From assembly GCA_020634625.1 (NCBI GenBank), contig JACKBJ010000003.1, positions 1 through 64,000 on the forward strand: a stretch of DNA of 64,000 nucleotides, written 5' to 3'. The stretch comes from Caldilineae bacterium (GTDB lineage Bacteria > Chloroflexota > Anaerolineae > Epilineales > Epilineaceae). Positions 14,559-25,345 of the stretch are shown piece after piece. Under the pieces are notes generated by a model. That model was given only the letters and a program-made list of their open reading frames with translations, ran no database searches and was not told where the DNA came from. Every line of letters begins with the position of its first letter. Position 1 is the first letter of the stretch. A program made the position numbers and the translations under genes.

Positions 14559-17525
14559 ATGAAAACCAGACTCCAAGCCTATGCCGCCGGCGCCATCGAG
14601 GCCTCGATTCTGATGGCGCTGCTGCTCGTTCCGATCATCATCAACTACTACGGCTTCCAGATCTTCGCCCGGCCCAAGGGCGCGCTCCTGGTGGCCCTGG
14701 GCCTCCTGGTGGCCAGCCTGGGCATCGTGGCCGCCGCCGAGGGCGGCCTCGGCGGCTTGCGAAGCCTGCTGCGCCGGCCCCTGGTGGCCGCCGCCCTGCT
14801 CACCGGCCTGGCGACGCTCCTGGCCACGGCAACCAGCAGCCAGCGCCAGCTGAGCATCTGGGGCTCGGGCGAGCGCACGGCCGGCCTGATCCAGGCCCTG
14901 GCGCTGCTGGCGTTCTTCGCCGGCGCGGCCTGGATCGGCCGGGCGCCGGCCCGGCGCGAGCGCATCCTGGCCTGCATGGTCGCCGCCAGCGTGCCGGTGG
15001 CCCTCTACGCCCTGACCCAGGCCCTGCGGCTCGAGGTGGTGCCCGGCCGGGTCGAGAGCCTGACCCGGGCCTTCGGCAGCCTGTCCAACCCGATCTTCCT
15101 GGCGGCCTACATGATGCTGCTGCTGCCGCTCGGCCTGCAGCGCATGCAGCGCGCGGCGCGCGAGGGGGCCTTCCTGCGCCTCGTCGGCTGGGGCCTGGTG
15201 ACGCTGCTCCAGCTGGCGGCCATGGTCGCCTCCGACAGCCGCGGCCCCTTCCTGGGCCTGGCGGCGGCCGGCCTGGTGGCCCTGCTGGCCCTGGCCCTGC
15301 GGCCGGGCCGGCGCTGGCTCGGCTTCGCCACGCTGGGCCTGCTGGTCGCCGGCCTGGCCTTCCTGGTGGTCTTCAACCAACCCGGCTCGGCCCTGGCCCC
15401 GCTGCGCGAGCTGCCGGTCCTGGGCCGCTTCGGCGAGATCAGCACGGTCGCCGGCGACTCCTCGGGCGCCCGCCTGCGCATCTGGCGCAGCACGCGCCGC
15501 CTGCTGGTCGCCGAGCCGGCGCGCCTGCTCAGCGGCCACGGCCCCGAGACCCTCAAGTACGCGCTCCTGCCCTACGGCGAGACCTACATGGCCGGCTATG
15601 GCCAGCGCAGCCGGCTGGTCGACCGGGCCCACGACGTGCTGCTCGACAAGCTGGTGATGGAGGGCCTGCCCGGCGCCCTGGCGCTCCTCTTCCTCTTCGG
15701 CGCCTGGCTGCAGGCGGCCGCGGTGGCGGCGGGCCTGGCGCCCGAGCCGGCCGACCGGCGACGCCTGGCCGGCCTCCTGGCCGGCGGCACCGGGCTGGGC
15801 GCGCTGGGCTTCCTGGTCGGCTGGCGCCTGCCGCTCTTCGGCGAGCCCCTGTCGGTCTTCGCCGGCGCGCTGACCCTGCTCGGCCTCGTCGGCGGGCTGC
15901 TGGCCTACCTGGTCTGGCGCCTGCTGACCGGCGGCGGGGTCGCGTCGGAGGCGGCCGATGACGATGCCGCTTCGGCCGGTCTGGGCCTGGCCTTCCTGGC
16001 CCTGGGCGCCGCCGCCGTGGTCGAGGCGGCCTTCGGCATCCAGGTCGTCGAGACCCAGCTCCTGATCTGGATCCTGGCCGGCCTGCTCCTGGCCCTCGGG
16101 CTGGGGCGGCTGCCGGCCGTCGAGACGGCCGGTCGGCCGGCGGCGCTGCGCCGGCAGCGCCGCGGCGAGACCGACGACGACGAGGCGGCGCTGACCCTCA
16201 GCATCGGCTGGAGCCCACGCAGCGTCGGCTACGGCCTGCTGCTGGGGGCGCAGCTGGGCGCGATCGACTACTCGCTGCACATCTTCGGCGCGACGCCGCT
16301 GGCCCATACCTGGCTGGTCCTGCTGCTGCTGCTGGTCGGGGCGCTGCTGGCCGGCTTGCTCGCGGCGGCCGACGCCGGCGAAGGCCTGTTCACCTCTGCC
16401 CTGGTCGCGCTCGTGGTCCTGGCGCTCTTCCTCGGGCTGCGCGCGCTGACGCTCGCGCTGTACCCGGATGCTTCGCTGCTCTGGGGCATGAGCCTGGCCT
16501 GGTTCCTGATCCTGGCCCTGGCGGCCGGCAGCTGGCTGCGCGAGCCGCTGACCGGCGCGCCCGGCTGGCGCGGCCCGGCCGGCCTGGTCTATCCGCTCCT
16601 GGCGGTGCCGGGCGTGGCCCTGCTGGTGCTGGCCGCGCTCAATCCGGTGCGGGCCGACATCTACTTCCAGTCGGCCCTGGCTACCTTCGACGCCGCCCTG
16701 GCCCGCGACGACAGCCAGCTGTTGCTGGACGCCGACACGCTCTACGGGCGGGCCGCGCGGCTGAACCCGCGCGAGGACGGCTACCCGCTGTTGATGGCCG
16801 AGCGCTACACCCAGCTGGGCAGCCTCTCGGGGGCCGACCTCGAGGGTGCCGCGACCGCCTTCGGCCGGGCCCAGAGCCTGATCGAGCAGGCCGAGCTGCT
16901 CGACCCGGACATGCCCTTCCACAAGGTCAACCGGGGGCACCTGCAGCTGGTCTTCGCCCAGATGCTGATGGCCCAGCAACCGGAGCAGGCTCGCACGGTG
17001 GCGGCCAACGCGGCCCTGCCGCTGCAGGAGGCCTTCGACGCCGTGCCCTACGACCCGGCGGTGGCCGGCGAGCTGGCGCTGGCGCGCTGGCTGGGCGGCC
17101 AGCCCGAGCAGGCCTTGCCGCTCTTGGAGTACTCGCGCGACACGCTCGACCCCGACAGCCCGCTCACGCTGCGCCTGCTCGGCCAGGTCTACTACGACCT
17201 GGAGCGCCTGGACGAGGCCGAAGCCGCCTTCGAAAAGGCCCTCGGCTCGTCGCGGCTGACGGCCCAGGAGCGTCTGTCGATCCAGATCTCGCTGGGCGAG
17301 ATCGCGCGCGAGCGGGGACGGCTGCCGGAGGCCATCGGCTACTACGAGCAGGTCCTGGCCGCCGGCGGCGGCGACTGGAGCCTGCTCTACAACCTGGGCC
17401 TGATGTACCGCGACAACGGGGATACGGCCAAGGCGCGCGAGGCCTGGACCCAGACCCTGCAGGCGGCGCCGTTGGACGCCTACGACCAGGTGCAGGCGGC
17501 CCTGGAGAGCCTCGGCCAGCCCTAG
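14559..17525 (+). CDS. O-antigen ligase-like membrane protein with TPR domain
   Basis: The 988-residue protein has many transmembrane segments over residues 15-720, with Wzy_C/O-antigen ligase hallmarks: 'SDSRGPFLGLAAAG' (about 227-240), a periplasmic loop with 'SGHGPETLKYALLPYG' and 'RSRLVDRAHDVLLDKLVMEG'. The C-terminal 270 residues are tetratricopeptide-like ('ALARWLGGQPEQALPLLEYS', 'YYDLERLDEAEAAFEKALGS', 'LYNLGLMYRDNGDTAKAREA'). Such proteins link or polymerise surface glycans, or glycosylate exoproteins, at the outer face of the membrane. Ligase-TPR fusions are known in several phyla. The neighbouring Thr-rich exoproteins would be plausible substrates (inference). Confidence 0.85.
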   Translation: MKTRLQAYAAGAIEASILMALLLVPIIINYYGFQIFARPKGALLVALGLLVASLGIVAAAEGGLGGLRSLLRRPLVAAALLTGLATLLATATSSQRQLSIWGSGERTAGLIQALALLAFFAGAAWIGRAPARRERILACMVAASVPVALYALTQALRLEVVPGRVESLTRAFGSLSNPIFLAAYMMLLLPLGLQRMQRAAREGAFLRLVGWGLVTLLQLAAMVASDSRGPFLGLAAAGLVALLALALRPGRRWLGFATLGLLVAGLAFLVVFNQPGSALAPLRELPVLGRFGEISTVAGDSSGARLRIWRSTRRLLVAEPARLLSGHGPETLKYALLPYGETYMAGYGQRSRLVDRAHDVLLDKLVMEGLPGALALLFLFGAWLQAAAVAAGLAPEPADRRRLAGLLAGGTGLGALGFLVGWRLPLFGEPLSVFAGALTLLGLVGGLLAYLVWRLLTGGGVASEAADDDAASAGLGLAFLALGAAAVVEAAFGIQVVETQLLIWILAGLLLALGLGRLPAVETAGRPAALRRQRRGETDDDEAALTLSIGWSPRSVGYGLLLGAQLGAIDYSLHIFGATPLAHTWLVLLLLLVGALLAGLLAAADAGEGLFTSALVALVVLALFLGLRALTLALYPDASLLWGMSLAWFLILALAAGSWLREPLTGAPGWRGPAGLVYPLLAVPGVALLVLAALNPVRADIYFQSALATFDAALARDDSQLLLDADTLYGRAARLNPREDGYPLLMAERYTQLGSLSGADLEGAATAFGRAQSLIEQAELLDPDMPFHKVNRGHLQLVFAQMLMAQQPEQARTVAANAALPLQEAFDAVPYDPAVAGELALARWLGGQPEQALPLLEYSRDTLDPDSPLTLRLLGQVYYDLERLDEAEAAFEKALGSSRLTAQERLSIQISLGEIARERGRLPEAIGYYEQVLAAGGGDWSLLYNLGLMYRDNGDTAKAREAWTQTLQAAPLDAYDQVQAALESLGQP

Positions 17526-17572
17526 GAGCGGAGCGCTTGCGCTCCCTGGGCTTCAAGAGACGTGCCTGGGGC

Positions 17573-17601
17573 GCCCTGGGGCTTCGGCAAGACCCCAGGG
17601 C
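17573..17601. terminator. Bidirectional terminator between the ligase gene and grpE
   Basis: A 9-bp perfect stem (17573-17581/17593-17601) lies between convergent genes; a second hairpin (17530-17536/17539-17545) lies just after the plus-strand stop. Confidence 0.6.
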
Positions 17602-17623
17602 CGCGAGCCGGACCTGGCCCGGA

Positions 17624-18214
17624 TCAGTCCGGCGGGCGCCCCACGACGACCCGCGCCGGCCGGAGCAGCTCGCCGTCCAGCAGGTAGCCGGCACGCTCGA
17701 CCTGGACCACCTGCTCGGACTCCAGGCCAGGCATGGGCACCACGCCGAGGGCGTCGTGGACCTGGGGGTCGAAGGCGGCCGCCTCGGCCTCGATGCGCGA
17801 GACGCCCTCGCGCTCGAAGACGCGGGCGACCTCACGCCGGATGCTGTCGAGGCCCTCGAGCAGGGCCTCGCGGTCGGCCTCCTTGAACGCGCTGGCGCGG
17901 TCGAGGTTGTCGGCGATCTCGAGGAAGCGGGTCAGCAGCTCGCGGCGCAGCCGCGCCAGGGCCTCGTTGCGGGCCCGCTCGGCTGCCTTGCGGGCGTTGG
18001 CCAGCTCGGCCTCGGCGCGCAGGAAGCGGTCCCAGTTCTCGTCGGCCTTGCGCCGCGCCTCGGCGATCTCCTGCTCGAAGGCCGCGCTCACCGCCGCGTC
18101 GAGCTCGGCGGCGTCGAGCTCGGTGGCGTCGCCGTCCTGGATGGCGGTCGCTTCAGCCCTGGCCGCTTCGGGATCGCTCGTGGCTTCGTTCGACGTCCTG
18201 TCTTCGGCGCTCAT
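17624..18214 (-). CDS. grpE: GrpE nucleotide exchange factor
   Basis: The 196-residue protein is a GrpE: an acidic N-terminal tail, a long coiled coil (about residues 45-110, 'EARRKADENWDRFLRAEAEL'), then the beta-wing domain with 'FDPQVHDALGVVPMPGLESE' and a 'GYLLDGELLRPARVVVG' end. GrpE releases ADP from DnaK. The start at ATG 18214 is chosen because AGGACGGGAG precedes it; the upstream open frame is non-GrpE-like. The gene follows dnaK on the same strand (dnaK-grpE order, no dnaJ beside it) and is separated from it by 166 bases with a strong hairpin. Confidence 0.95.
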   Translation of the reverse strand: MSAEDRTSNEATSDPEAARAEATAIQDGDATELDAAELDAAVSAAFEQEIAEARRKADENWDRFLRAEAELANARKAAERARNEALARLRRELLTRFLEIADNLDRASAFKEADREALLEGLDSIRREVARVFEREGVSRIEAEAAAFDPQVHDALGVVPMPGLESEQVVQVERAGYLLDGELLRPARVVVGRPPD

Positions 18215-18263
18215 GCCTGCTCCCGTCCTTTCGTGCCGGCCGCGCTGGGGCCGGCTCAGCGAA

Positions 18264-18291
18264 GAGGGGCGGACGTGGCCGTCCGCCCCTC
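18264..18291 (-). promoter_or_regulatory. Intercistronic hairpin between dnaK and grpE
   Basis: A perfect 12-bp stem with a 4-base loop (18264-18275/18280-18291) separates dnaK from grpE. It may reduce read-through or protect the dnaK mRNA end, giving more DnaK than GrpE. It lacks a clear U-run. Confidence 0.55.
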
Positions 18292-18380
18292 GCGTATGCG
18301 CATCTCGGCGATCCGTTCCAGGCTCGTGACCCGGCGCCGATGGCGGCCTGGTCGACCCCGGATCCGGTCGGCGGAGGCGG

Positions 18381-20282
<1,902 letters not shown>

Positions 20283-20319
20283 TGCAATTGCCCTCCTGCC
20301 ATCCGAACGATGCGCATGG

Positions 20320-20349
20320 ATTCTAGGGCCTGGCCGAAGACGGGGTCAA
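20320..20349 (-). promoter_or_regulatory. dnaK promoter
   Basis: On the minus strand TTGACC (20349-20344) and TAGAAT (20325-20320) are 18 bases apart. Predicted start near 20313, about 30 bases before ATG 20282. Confidence 0.7.
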
Positions 20350-20608
20350 CGCGGCTGCGTTAGCGCTGTGTAGGAATTCGCGGACGGGCGCGGGACTCCG
20401 AAGCCGGGCCGGTTCGAGGGGCGGCCGGCGGGGCGACGATATGTTGACAGCCTGGGTGCTTTGTGATAGTTTGTCACGGTGGTCGCGCCGTTGCTTCTCC
20501 CCGTCATCGAGGTCCGAGGGGGGACGGCCCGGCCCGCCCGGATAACGGAATCATGGGTAGCGCGCCGGACGGCGGAGCTGCCCGTCTTTTTGCCGAACGG
20601 GGGGCGAG
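20350..20608 (+). promoter_or_regulatory. Divergent dnaK/sigA region with promoter and possible attenuator for sigA
   Basis: TTGACA at 20444-20449 is followed by TGTGATAGTTT (20462-20472) as a probable extended -10 with a short spacer. Downstream, 20568-20572 can pair with 20582-20586 and is followed by TTTTT (20587-20591), a mini-terminator inside the leader just before the GTG start at 20609. Confidence 0.45.
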
Positions 20609-21775
20609 GTGCTTAGGCTCGTTGACGGAGGTGCAGGCGGGGGCGATGCGCCCGCTGGTCTGCTGCGGAGCTTGCTGGAGCTGGCCGGTACGCGCGGCGC
20701 GGTGTCGCGGGCCGATCTGCTTCGGGTCTGGCCCGAGGCCGAGGACTCGCCCGAGCGGCTCGTGCGCGTGATCGAAGCGCTCGAGGAGGAGGGGGTGGGC
20801 TTCGCGGACATCGAGCCGCCGATCCACCTCCAGCAGCACGTCTACGACCTGACGGGCATCGAGTCCGACGACACGGTCAGCCTCTACCTGCGCGAGGTGG
20901 GCAACATCCCGTTGCTGACGGCCGAGCAGGAGGTCGACCTGGCCCGGCGCATCGAGCGCGCCAAGGGCGCCGGCGAGCAGCTCGCCGAAGGCATGGGCCG
21001 CGAGGCCGACGAGGGCCGCGCGCTGCGCGCCTGCGTCTTCGATGGCGAGGCCGCGCGTCACCATCTGACCAAGGCCAACAGCCGCCTGGTCATCGCCATG
21101 GCCAAGAAGTACATGAACCAGGGCGTGCCCTTCCTCGATCTGATCCAGGAGGGCAACCTGGGCCTGATGAAGGCCGTCGAGAAGTTCGACTGGCGCCGCG
21201 GCTACAAGTTCAGCACCTACGCCACCTGGTGGGTGCGCCAGGCCATCACGCGCGCCATCGCCGACCAGGGCCGGACCATCCGCGTGCCGGTGCACATGAG
21301 CGACCGCATCCGACGCCTCTTCCAGGTCAGCCGCCAGCTCGAGCAGACCCTCGGGCGCGAGCCGAGCCTGGAGGAGCTGGCCGCCGAGCTGGAGCTGCCC
21401 TCGTCCAAGGTGCAGTGGATGATGCGCATCGCGCGAGCCCCGCTCTCGCTCGAGAAGCCGGTCGGCGACGACCGCGACAGCGAGCTGGGCGACTTCATCG
21501 AGGACGAGGAGTTCCCCGCGCCCCAGGCGGCGGCGGCCGAGCACATGCTGGCCGAGGAGATCGAGAACCTGCTCAACGCGCTTCCGCCGCGCGAGGCGCG
21601 GGTCCTGCAGCTGCGCTTCGGGCTCTTGGACGGCCGAACCCACACGCTCAAGGAGGTCGGCGAGAAGTTCGGCGTCACCCGCGAGCGGATCCGGCAGATC
21701 GAGACCGAGGCGCTCGACCGCTTGCGGATGCTCGGGCGTTCGAGCCGCTTGCGCGACTTCCTCGAATCGGACTGA
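20609..21775 (+). CDS. sigA: Primary sigma factor, RpoD/SigA type
   Basis: The 388-residue product has a region 1.1-like N-terminus (about 15-65), region 1.2 ('DDTVSLYLREVGNIPLLT'), region 2 ('NLGLMKAVEKFDWRRGYKFS', 'YATWWVRQAITRAI'), region 3 ('RTIRVPVHMSDRIRRL') and region 4 ending in 'GVTRERIRQIETEALDRLRM'. All parts of a group 1 (or close group 2) sigma70 are present. The length of about 390 suits Gram-positive-style SigA. The start is GTG with a G-rich site before it. It directs housekeeping transcription and matches the TTGACN/TANNNT promoters noted across the window. Confidence 0.93.
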   Translation: MLRLVDGGAGGGDAPAGLLRSLLELAGTRGAVSRADLLRVWPEAEDSPERLVRVIEALEEEGVGFADIEPPIHLQQHVYDLTGIESDDTVSLYLREVGNIPLLTAEQEVDLARRIERAKGAGEQLAEGMGREADEGRALRACVFDGEAARHHLTKANSRLVIAMAKKYMNQGVPFLDLIQEGNLGLMKAVEKFDWRRGYKFSTYATWWVRQAITRAIADQGRTIRVPVHMSDRIRRLFQVSRQLEQTLGREPSLEELAAELELPSSKVQWMMRIARAPLSLEKPVGDDRDSELGDFIEDEEFPAPQAAAAEHMLAEEIENLLNALPPREARVLQLRFGLLDGRTHTLKEVGEKFGVTRERIRQIETEALDRLRMLGRSSRLRDFLESD

Positions 21776-21779
21776 GCCA

Positions 21780-22310
21780 ATGCCAGCCGAGCCCAGCGAG
21801 GCGGCCGAGCCGGACCCTGGCGCGGGCCGCCATCTGGCGCCGAAGCCCATGTCGGCCTCCCGTCTCACGACGGTCAACCTGGTCTTTCCGGGTGACACCA
21901 ACCCGCGCGGCACCATCTTCGGCGGCCGGGTCCTGCAGTGGATCGACATGATCGGCGCGATGGCGGCCCAGACCCATTGCCGGCAGGTGGTGGTGACCGT
22001 GTCGATGGACGCCGTCGAGTTCCGCGCCCCGATCCACCTCGGCGAGTACGCCATCCTGACCGCCACCGTCAACCGCGCCTGGCGCTCCTCGATGGAGGTC
22101 CAGGTCACGGTCGAGGCCGAGCACCCGCTGAGCGGCGAGCGCGTCACCTCGGTCGAGGCCTTCCTGACCTTCGTCGCGCTCGGCCCCGACGGGCGCAGCG
22201 CGCCGGTGCGCGCGGTGCAGCCGGAGACGGAGGCGGAGTGGGCGCGCTACGAGGCGGCCCAGCAGCGGCGGGCCGCGCGACTGGCCTTCAAATCCGAGCA
22301 CGGCGGTTGA
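21780..22310 (+). CDS. Acyl-CoA thioesterase, hotdog fold (YciA/BACH type)
   Basis: The 176-residue protein has the hotdog thioesterase core: 'VFPGDTNPRGTIFGGRVLQW' (about residues 33-52), 'VSMDAVEFRAPIHLGEYAIL' and 'TSVEAFLTFVAL'. These match YciA/acyl-CoA hydrolases that cleave acyl-CoA to free acid and CoA in the cytosol. The gene starts 4 bases after the sigA stop; an internal ATG at 21849 is closer to the usual family start. A good promoter for the next gene overlaps its stop codon. Confidence 0.9.
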   Translation: MPAEPSEAAEPDPGAGRHLAPKPMSASRLTTVNLVFPGDTNPRGTIFGGRVLQWIDMIGAMAAQTHCRQVVVTVSMDAVEFRAPIHLGEYAILTATVNRAWRSSMEVQVTVEAEHPLSGERVTSVEAFLTFVALGPDGRSAPVRAVQPETEAEWARYEAAQQRRAARLAFKSEHGG

Positions 22311-22335
22311 CCCCCCCTCGCCGCGGCCATAGAAT
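22307..22335 (+). promoter_or_regulatory. Promoter upstream of the CorC-type gene
   Basis: TTGACC (22307-22312), 17-base spacer, TAGAAT (22330-22335). Predicted start near 22342, only about 9 bases before an ATG at 22351 that opens a 47-codon small ORF. Confidence 0.7.
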
Positions 22336-22350
22336 TCGCCGGCATTCGAC

Positions 22351-22483
22351 ATGGACGATTCTTCAAGGCAAGCGTCGGCCGACGCGCCCGCTCCGAGCGC
22401 GGGCCGACCATCGCGCGACACCGCAGGCGCCCACCGTCATGGCTCGGGCGTGCCGGCTTGCCTCGTGCTCGGGTTGAATCGGC

Positions 22484-22494
<11 letters not shown>
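22351..22494 (+). CDS. Possible 47-codon small ORF overlapping the CorC-type gene start
   Basis: ATG 22351 lies about 9 bases after the predicted transcription start. The frame runs 47 codons and ends in TGA at 22492-22494, overlapping the ATG of the next gene (22484). The next gene has no ribosome site of its own, so translation of this ORF could feed ribosomes into it. The peptide is Ala/Arg/Gly-rich with no signal or known motif. It may be only a coupling leader. Confidence 0.3.
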
Positions 22495-23790
<1,296 letters not shown>

Positions 23791-23794
<4 letters not shown>

Positions 23795-24225
23795 GCCCGG
23801 ATCAGCTCGAGGCGCTGGTCGCTCGGGCGCGCGAGGCGCGGAGTCGGGCCTACGCGCCCTACTCCGGCTACGCGGTCGGGGCGGCCGTCCTGGGCGTCGA
23901 CGGCCGCATCTTCGGCGGCTGCAACGTCGAGAACGCGCTCTACGGCGCCACCGTCTGTGCCGAGCGGGTGGCGCTGTGGACCGCCGTGGCGGCCGGATTG
24001 CGCGAGCTGACGGCGTTGGCGGTGGTGACGCCCAACGGCGGCGCGCCCTGCGGCTTCTGCCGGCAGGTGCTGGCCGAGTTCGCCGGTCCCGACCTGGTGC
24101 TGGCGGTGGCCGGCCCGGAGGGCGCGGCGCGCGTCCATCGGCTGGGCGAGCTGCTGCCCTTGGCCTGGGGTCGGGACGATCTGGTCTCGGGTGGGGGCGG
24201 GGGCGGGGCGCCGCCCGGCGGCTGA
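23791..24225 (+). CDS. cdd: Cytidine deaminase
   Basis: The 144-residue protein has the complete zinc site of homotetrameric cytidine deaminases: 'TVCAERVAL' (C-A-E with catalytic Glu) and 'PCGFCRQVL'. The N-terminal 'AYAPYSGYAVGAAVLG' and 'GGCNVENALYGATVC' bind the nucleoside. It converts cytidine or deoxycytidine to uridine forms for salvage. It is translationally coupled to the CorC-type gene. The last 20 residues are a low-complexity Gly tail beyond the normal end. Confidence 0.96.
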
Positions 24226-24238
24226 GCCGGAGCTCGGC

Positions 24239-25345
24239 TCAGCGGGCGCAGTCGACCTGTTCGCCCAGCGCGGCGTAAGCCTGGCCCAAGCCCTCGAAGC
24301 CGGCGGTGACCACCGTCGCCTGCGCGTTGGAGGCGATCGCCTCAAGCAGGCCGAGGTCGGGCGCGCGCCCGACGGCCGCGGTCAGGATCTGCACTCTGGC
24401 GGCGCTGGCCGCCTCGGCCGCCTCGAGCACCCGGTTCCGGCCACGCGGGCCGGTCTGGACCCCGTCGGTGATCAGCACCAGCACCCGCCGGCGCCCGCCC
24501 GAATCGGCCAGCAGGGCCACGCCGGCGTCGATGGCCCGGTCGATCTCGGTGCCCGGCGCCGCGGTCAGGGTCTCGATCGCCGCGTCCAGGCGCCAGCGCG
24601 GGCTGCCCATCGGCGCCAGGATGTCGACCCGTTGGTCAAAGGCCACCAGGGCCACCCGATCGCGCGACAGGGTGACCCGGTCGAGGAAGGCGCGGGCATG
24701 GCGCTCGGCGTCGTTGCTGCCGCGCGAGCCCAGGCTGGTCGAGCGGTCGACGGCCAGGACGATGTCGGCCGGCTGACGCAGCGGCACGCAGCCCGGTTGT
24801 TCGAGCCGGGGCAGGTAGACCGCGCTGCGGCGCTGTCCGTCACAGCGGGCGGAGACCGTCAGCCCCCCCGAGCCGGCCGGCAGCGCCGCCGACTGTTCGG
24901 CCTGCCGTCCGCGATCGTCCTCGATGCGCAGGCGCAAGCCCTCGCCGAGCGCGTAGCTGCCCGGCAGGATCGGCCGCAGCTGATGGGTCAGCGACAGGCC
25001 TTCGGCCGGGAAGGGTTCGATCCGCCAGGTGGGCTCCGGCTGGCCGGAGACCATCGGCCCGCTGCCGGCGCTATGCCGGATGCCGGCGGGCAGGCTGTGG
25101 ATCAGCTCGACGCTGCGCACCCGTGCCGGACCCCCCGGCTCGGCCGGGCAGCTGGCCCGAAGCTGGAAGCGGGCATCGACGGCCGTGAAGGGGCAGACCA
25201 GCTTGTCGCTCAGCGTCAGCTGGACCTGGATGCGGCAGGGGCTGGGGGCATCGGCCCGCGCCTGCCGGGGGCCGGCCGCCGCCGACAGCCCGACCGCGCA
25301 GAGCGCGGCCAACCCGGCCAGGCGGAGCGCTCGCGCGGCGGTCAC
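24239..25345 (-). CDS. Secreted von Willebrand A domain protein in a sigma/anti-sigma operon
   Basis: Translation starts at GTG 25345, whose GTGA overlaps the anti-sigma stop. The 368 residues comprise a signal peptide (1-31), a Cys-containing beta domain (about 35-165), the motif 'AVYLPRLEQPGC' (185-196), and a VWA domain from about 200 with an intact MIDAS start D200-x-S-x-S. A later Asp lies in 'LITDGVQ'. VWA domains bind ligands through a divalent metal. The YLP motif just before the VWA domain recurs in two larger proteins at 51-57 kb. Probably exported and controlled by the sigma/anti-sigma pair upstream in the same operon. Confidence 0.85.
   Translation of the reverse strand: MTAARALRLAGLAALCAVGLSAAAGPRQARADAPSPCRIQVQLTLSDKLVCPFTAVDARFQLRASCPAEPGGPARVRSVELIHSLPAGIRHSAGSGPMVSGQPEPTWRIEPFPAEGLSLTHQLRPILPGSYALGEGLRLRIEDDRGRQAEQSAALPAGSGGLTVSARCDGQRRSAVYLPRLEQPGCVPLRQPADIVLAVDRSTSLGSRGSNDAERHARAFLDRVTLSRDRVALVAFDQRVDILAPMGSPRWRLDAAIETLTAAPGTEIDRAIDAGVALLADSGGRRRVLVLITDGVQTGPRGRNRVLEAAEAASAARVQILTAAVGRAPDLGLLEAIASNAQATVVTAGFEGLGQAYAALGEQVDCAR

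Noticed and set aside
11676..16979. 1767-codon open frame on the minus strand
   Set aside because: It is a shadow of the two plus-strand genes at 11733-14519 and 14559-17525. The translation is Gly/Arg/Gln/Ala noise with no domain, and it spans a promoter and a terminator region.
20283..20608. CIRCE or HspR operator for dnaK
   Set aside because: No TTAGCACTC-N9-GAGTGCTAA or CTTGAGT-N7-ACTCAAG pattern is present; only an isolated TTAGCGCTG occurs.
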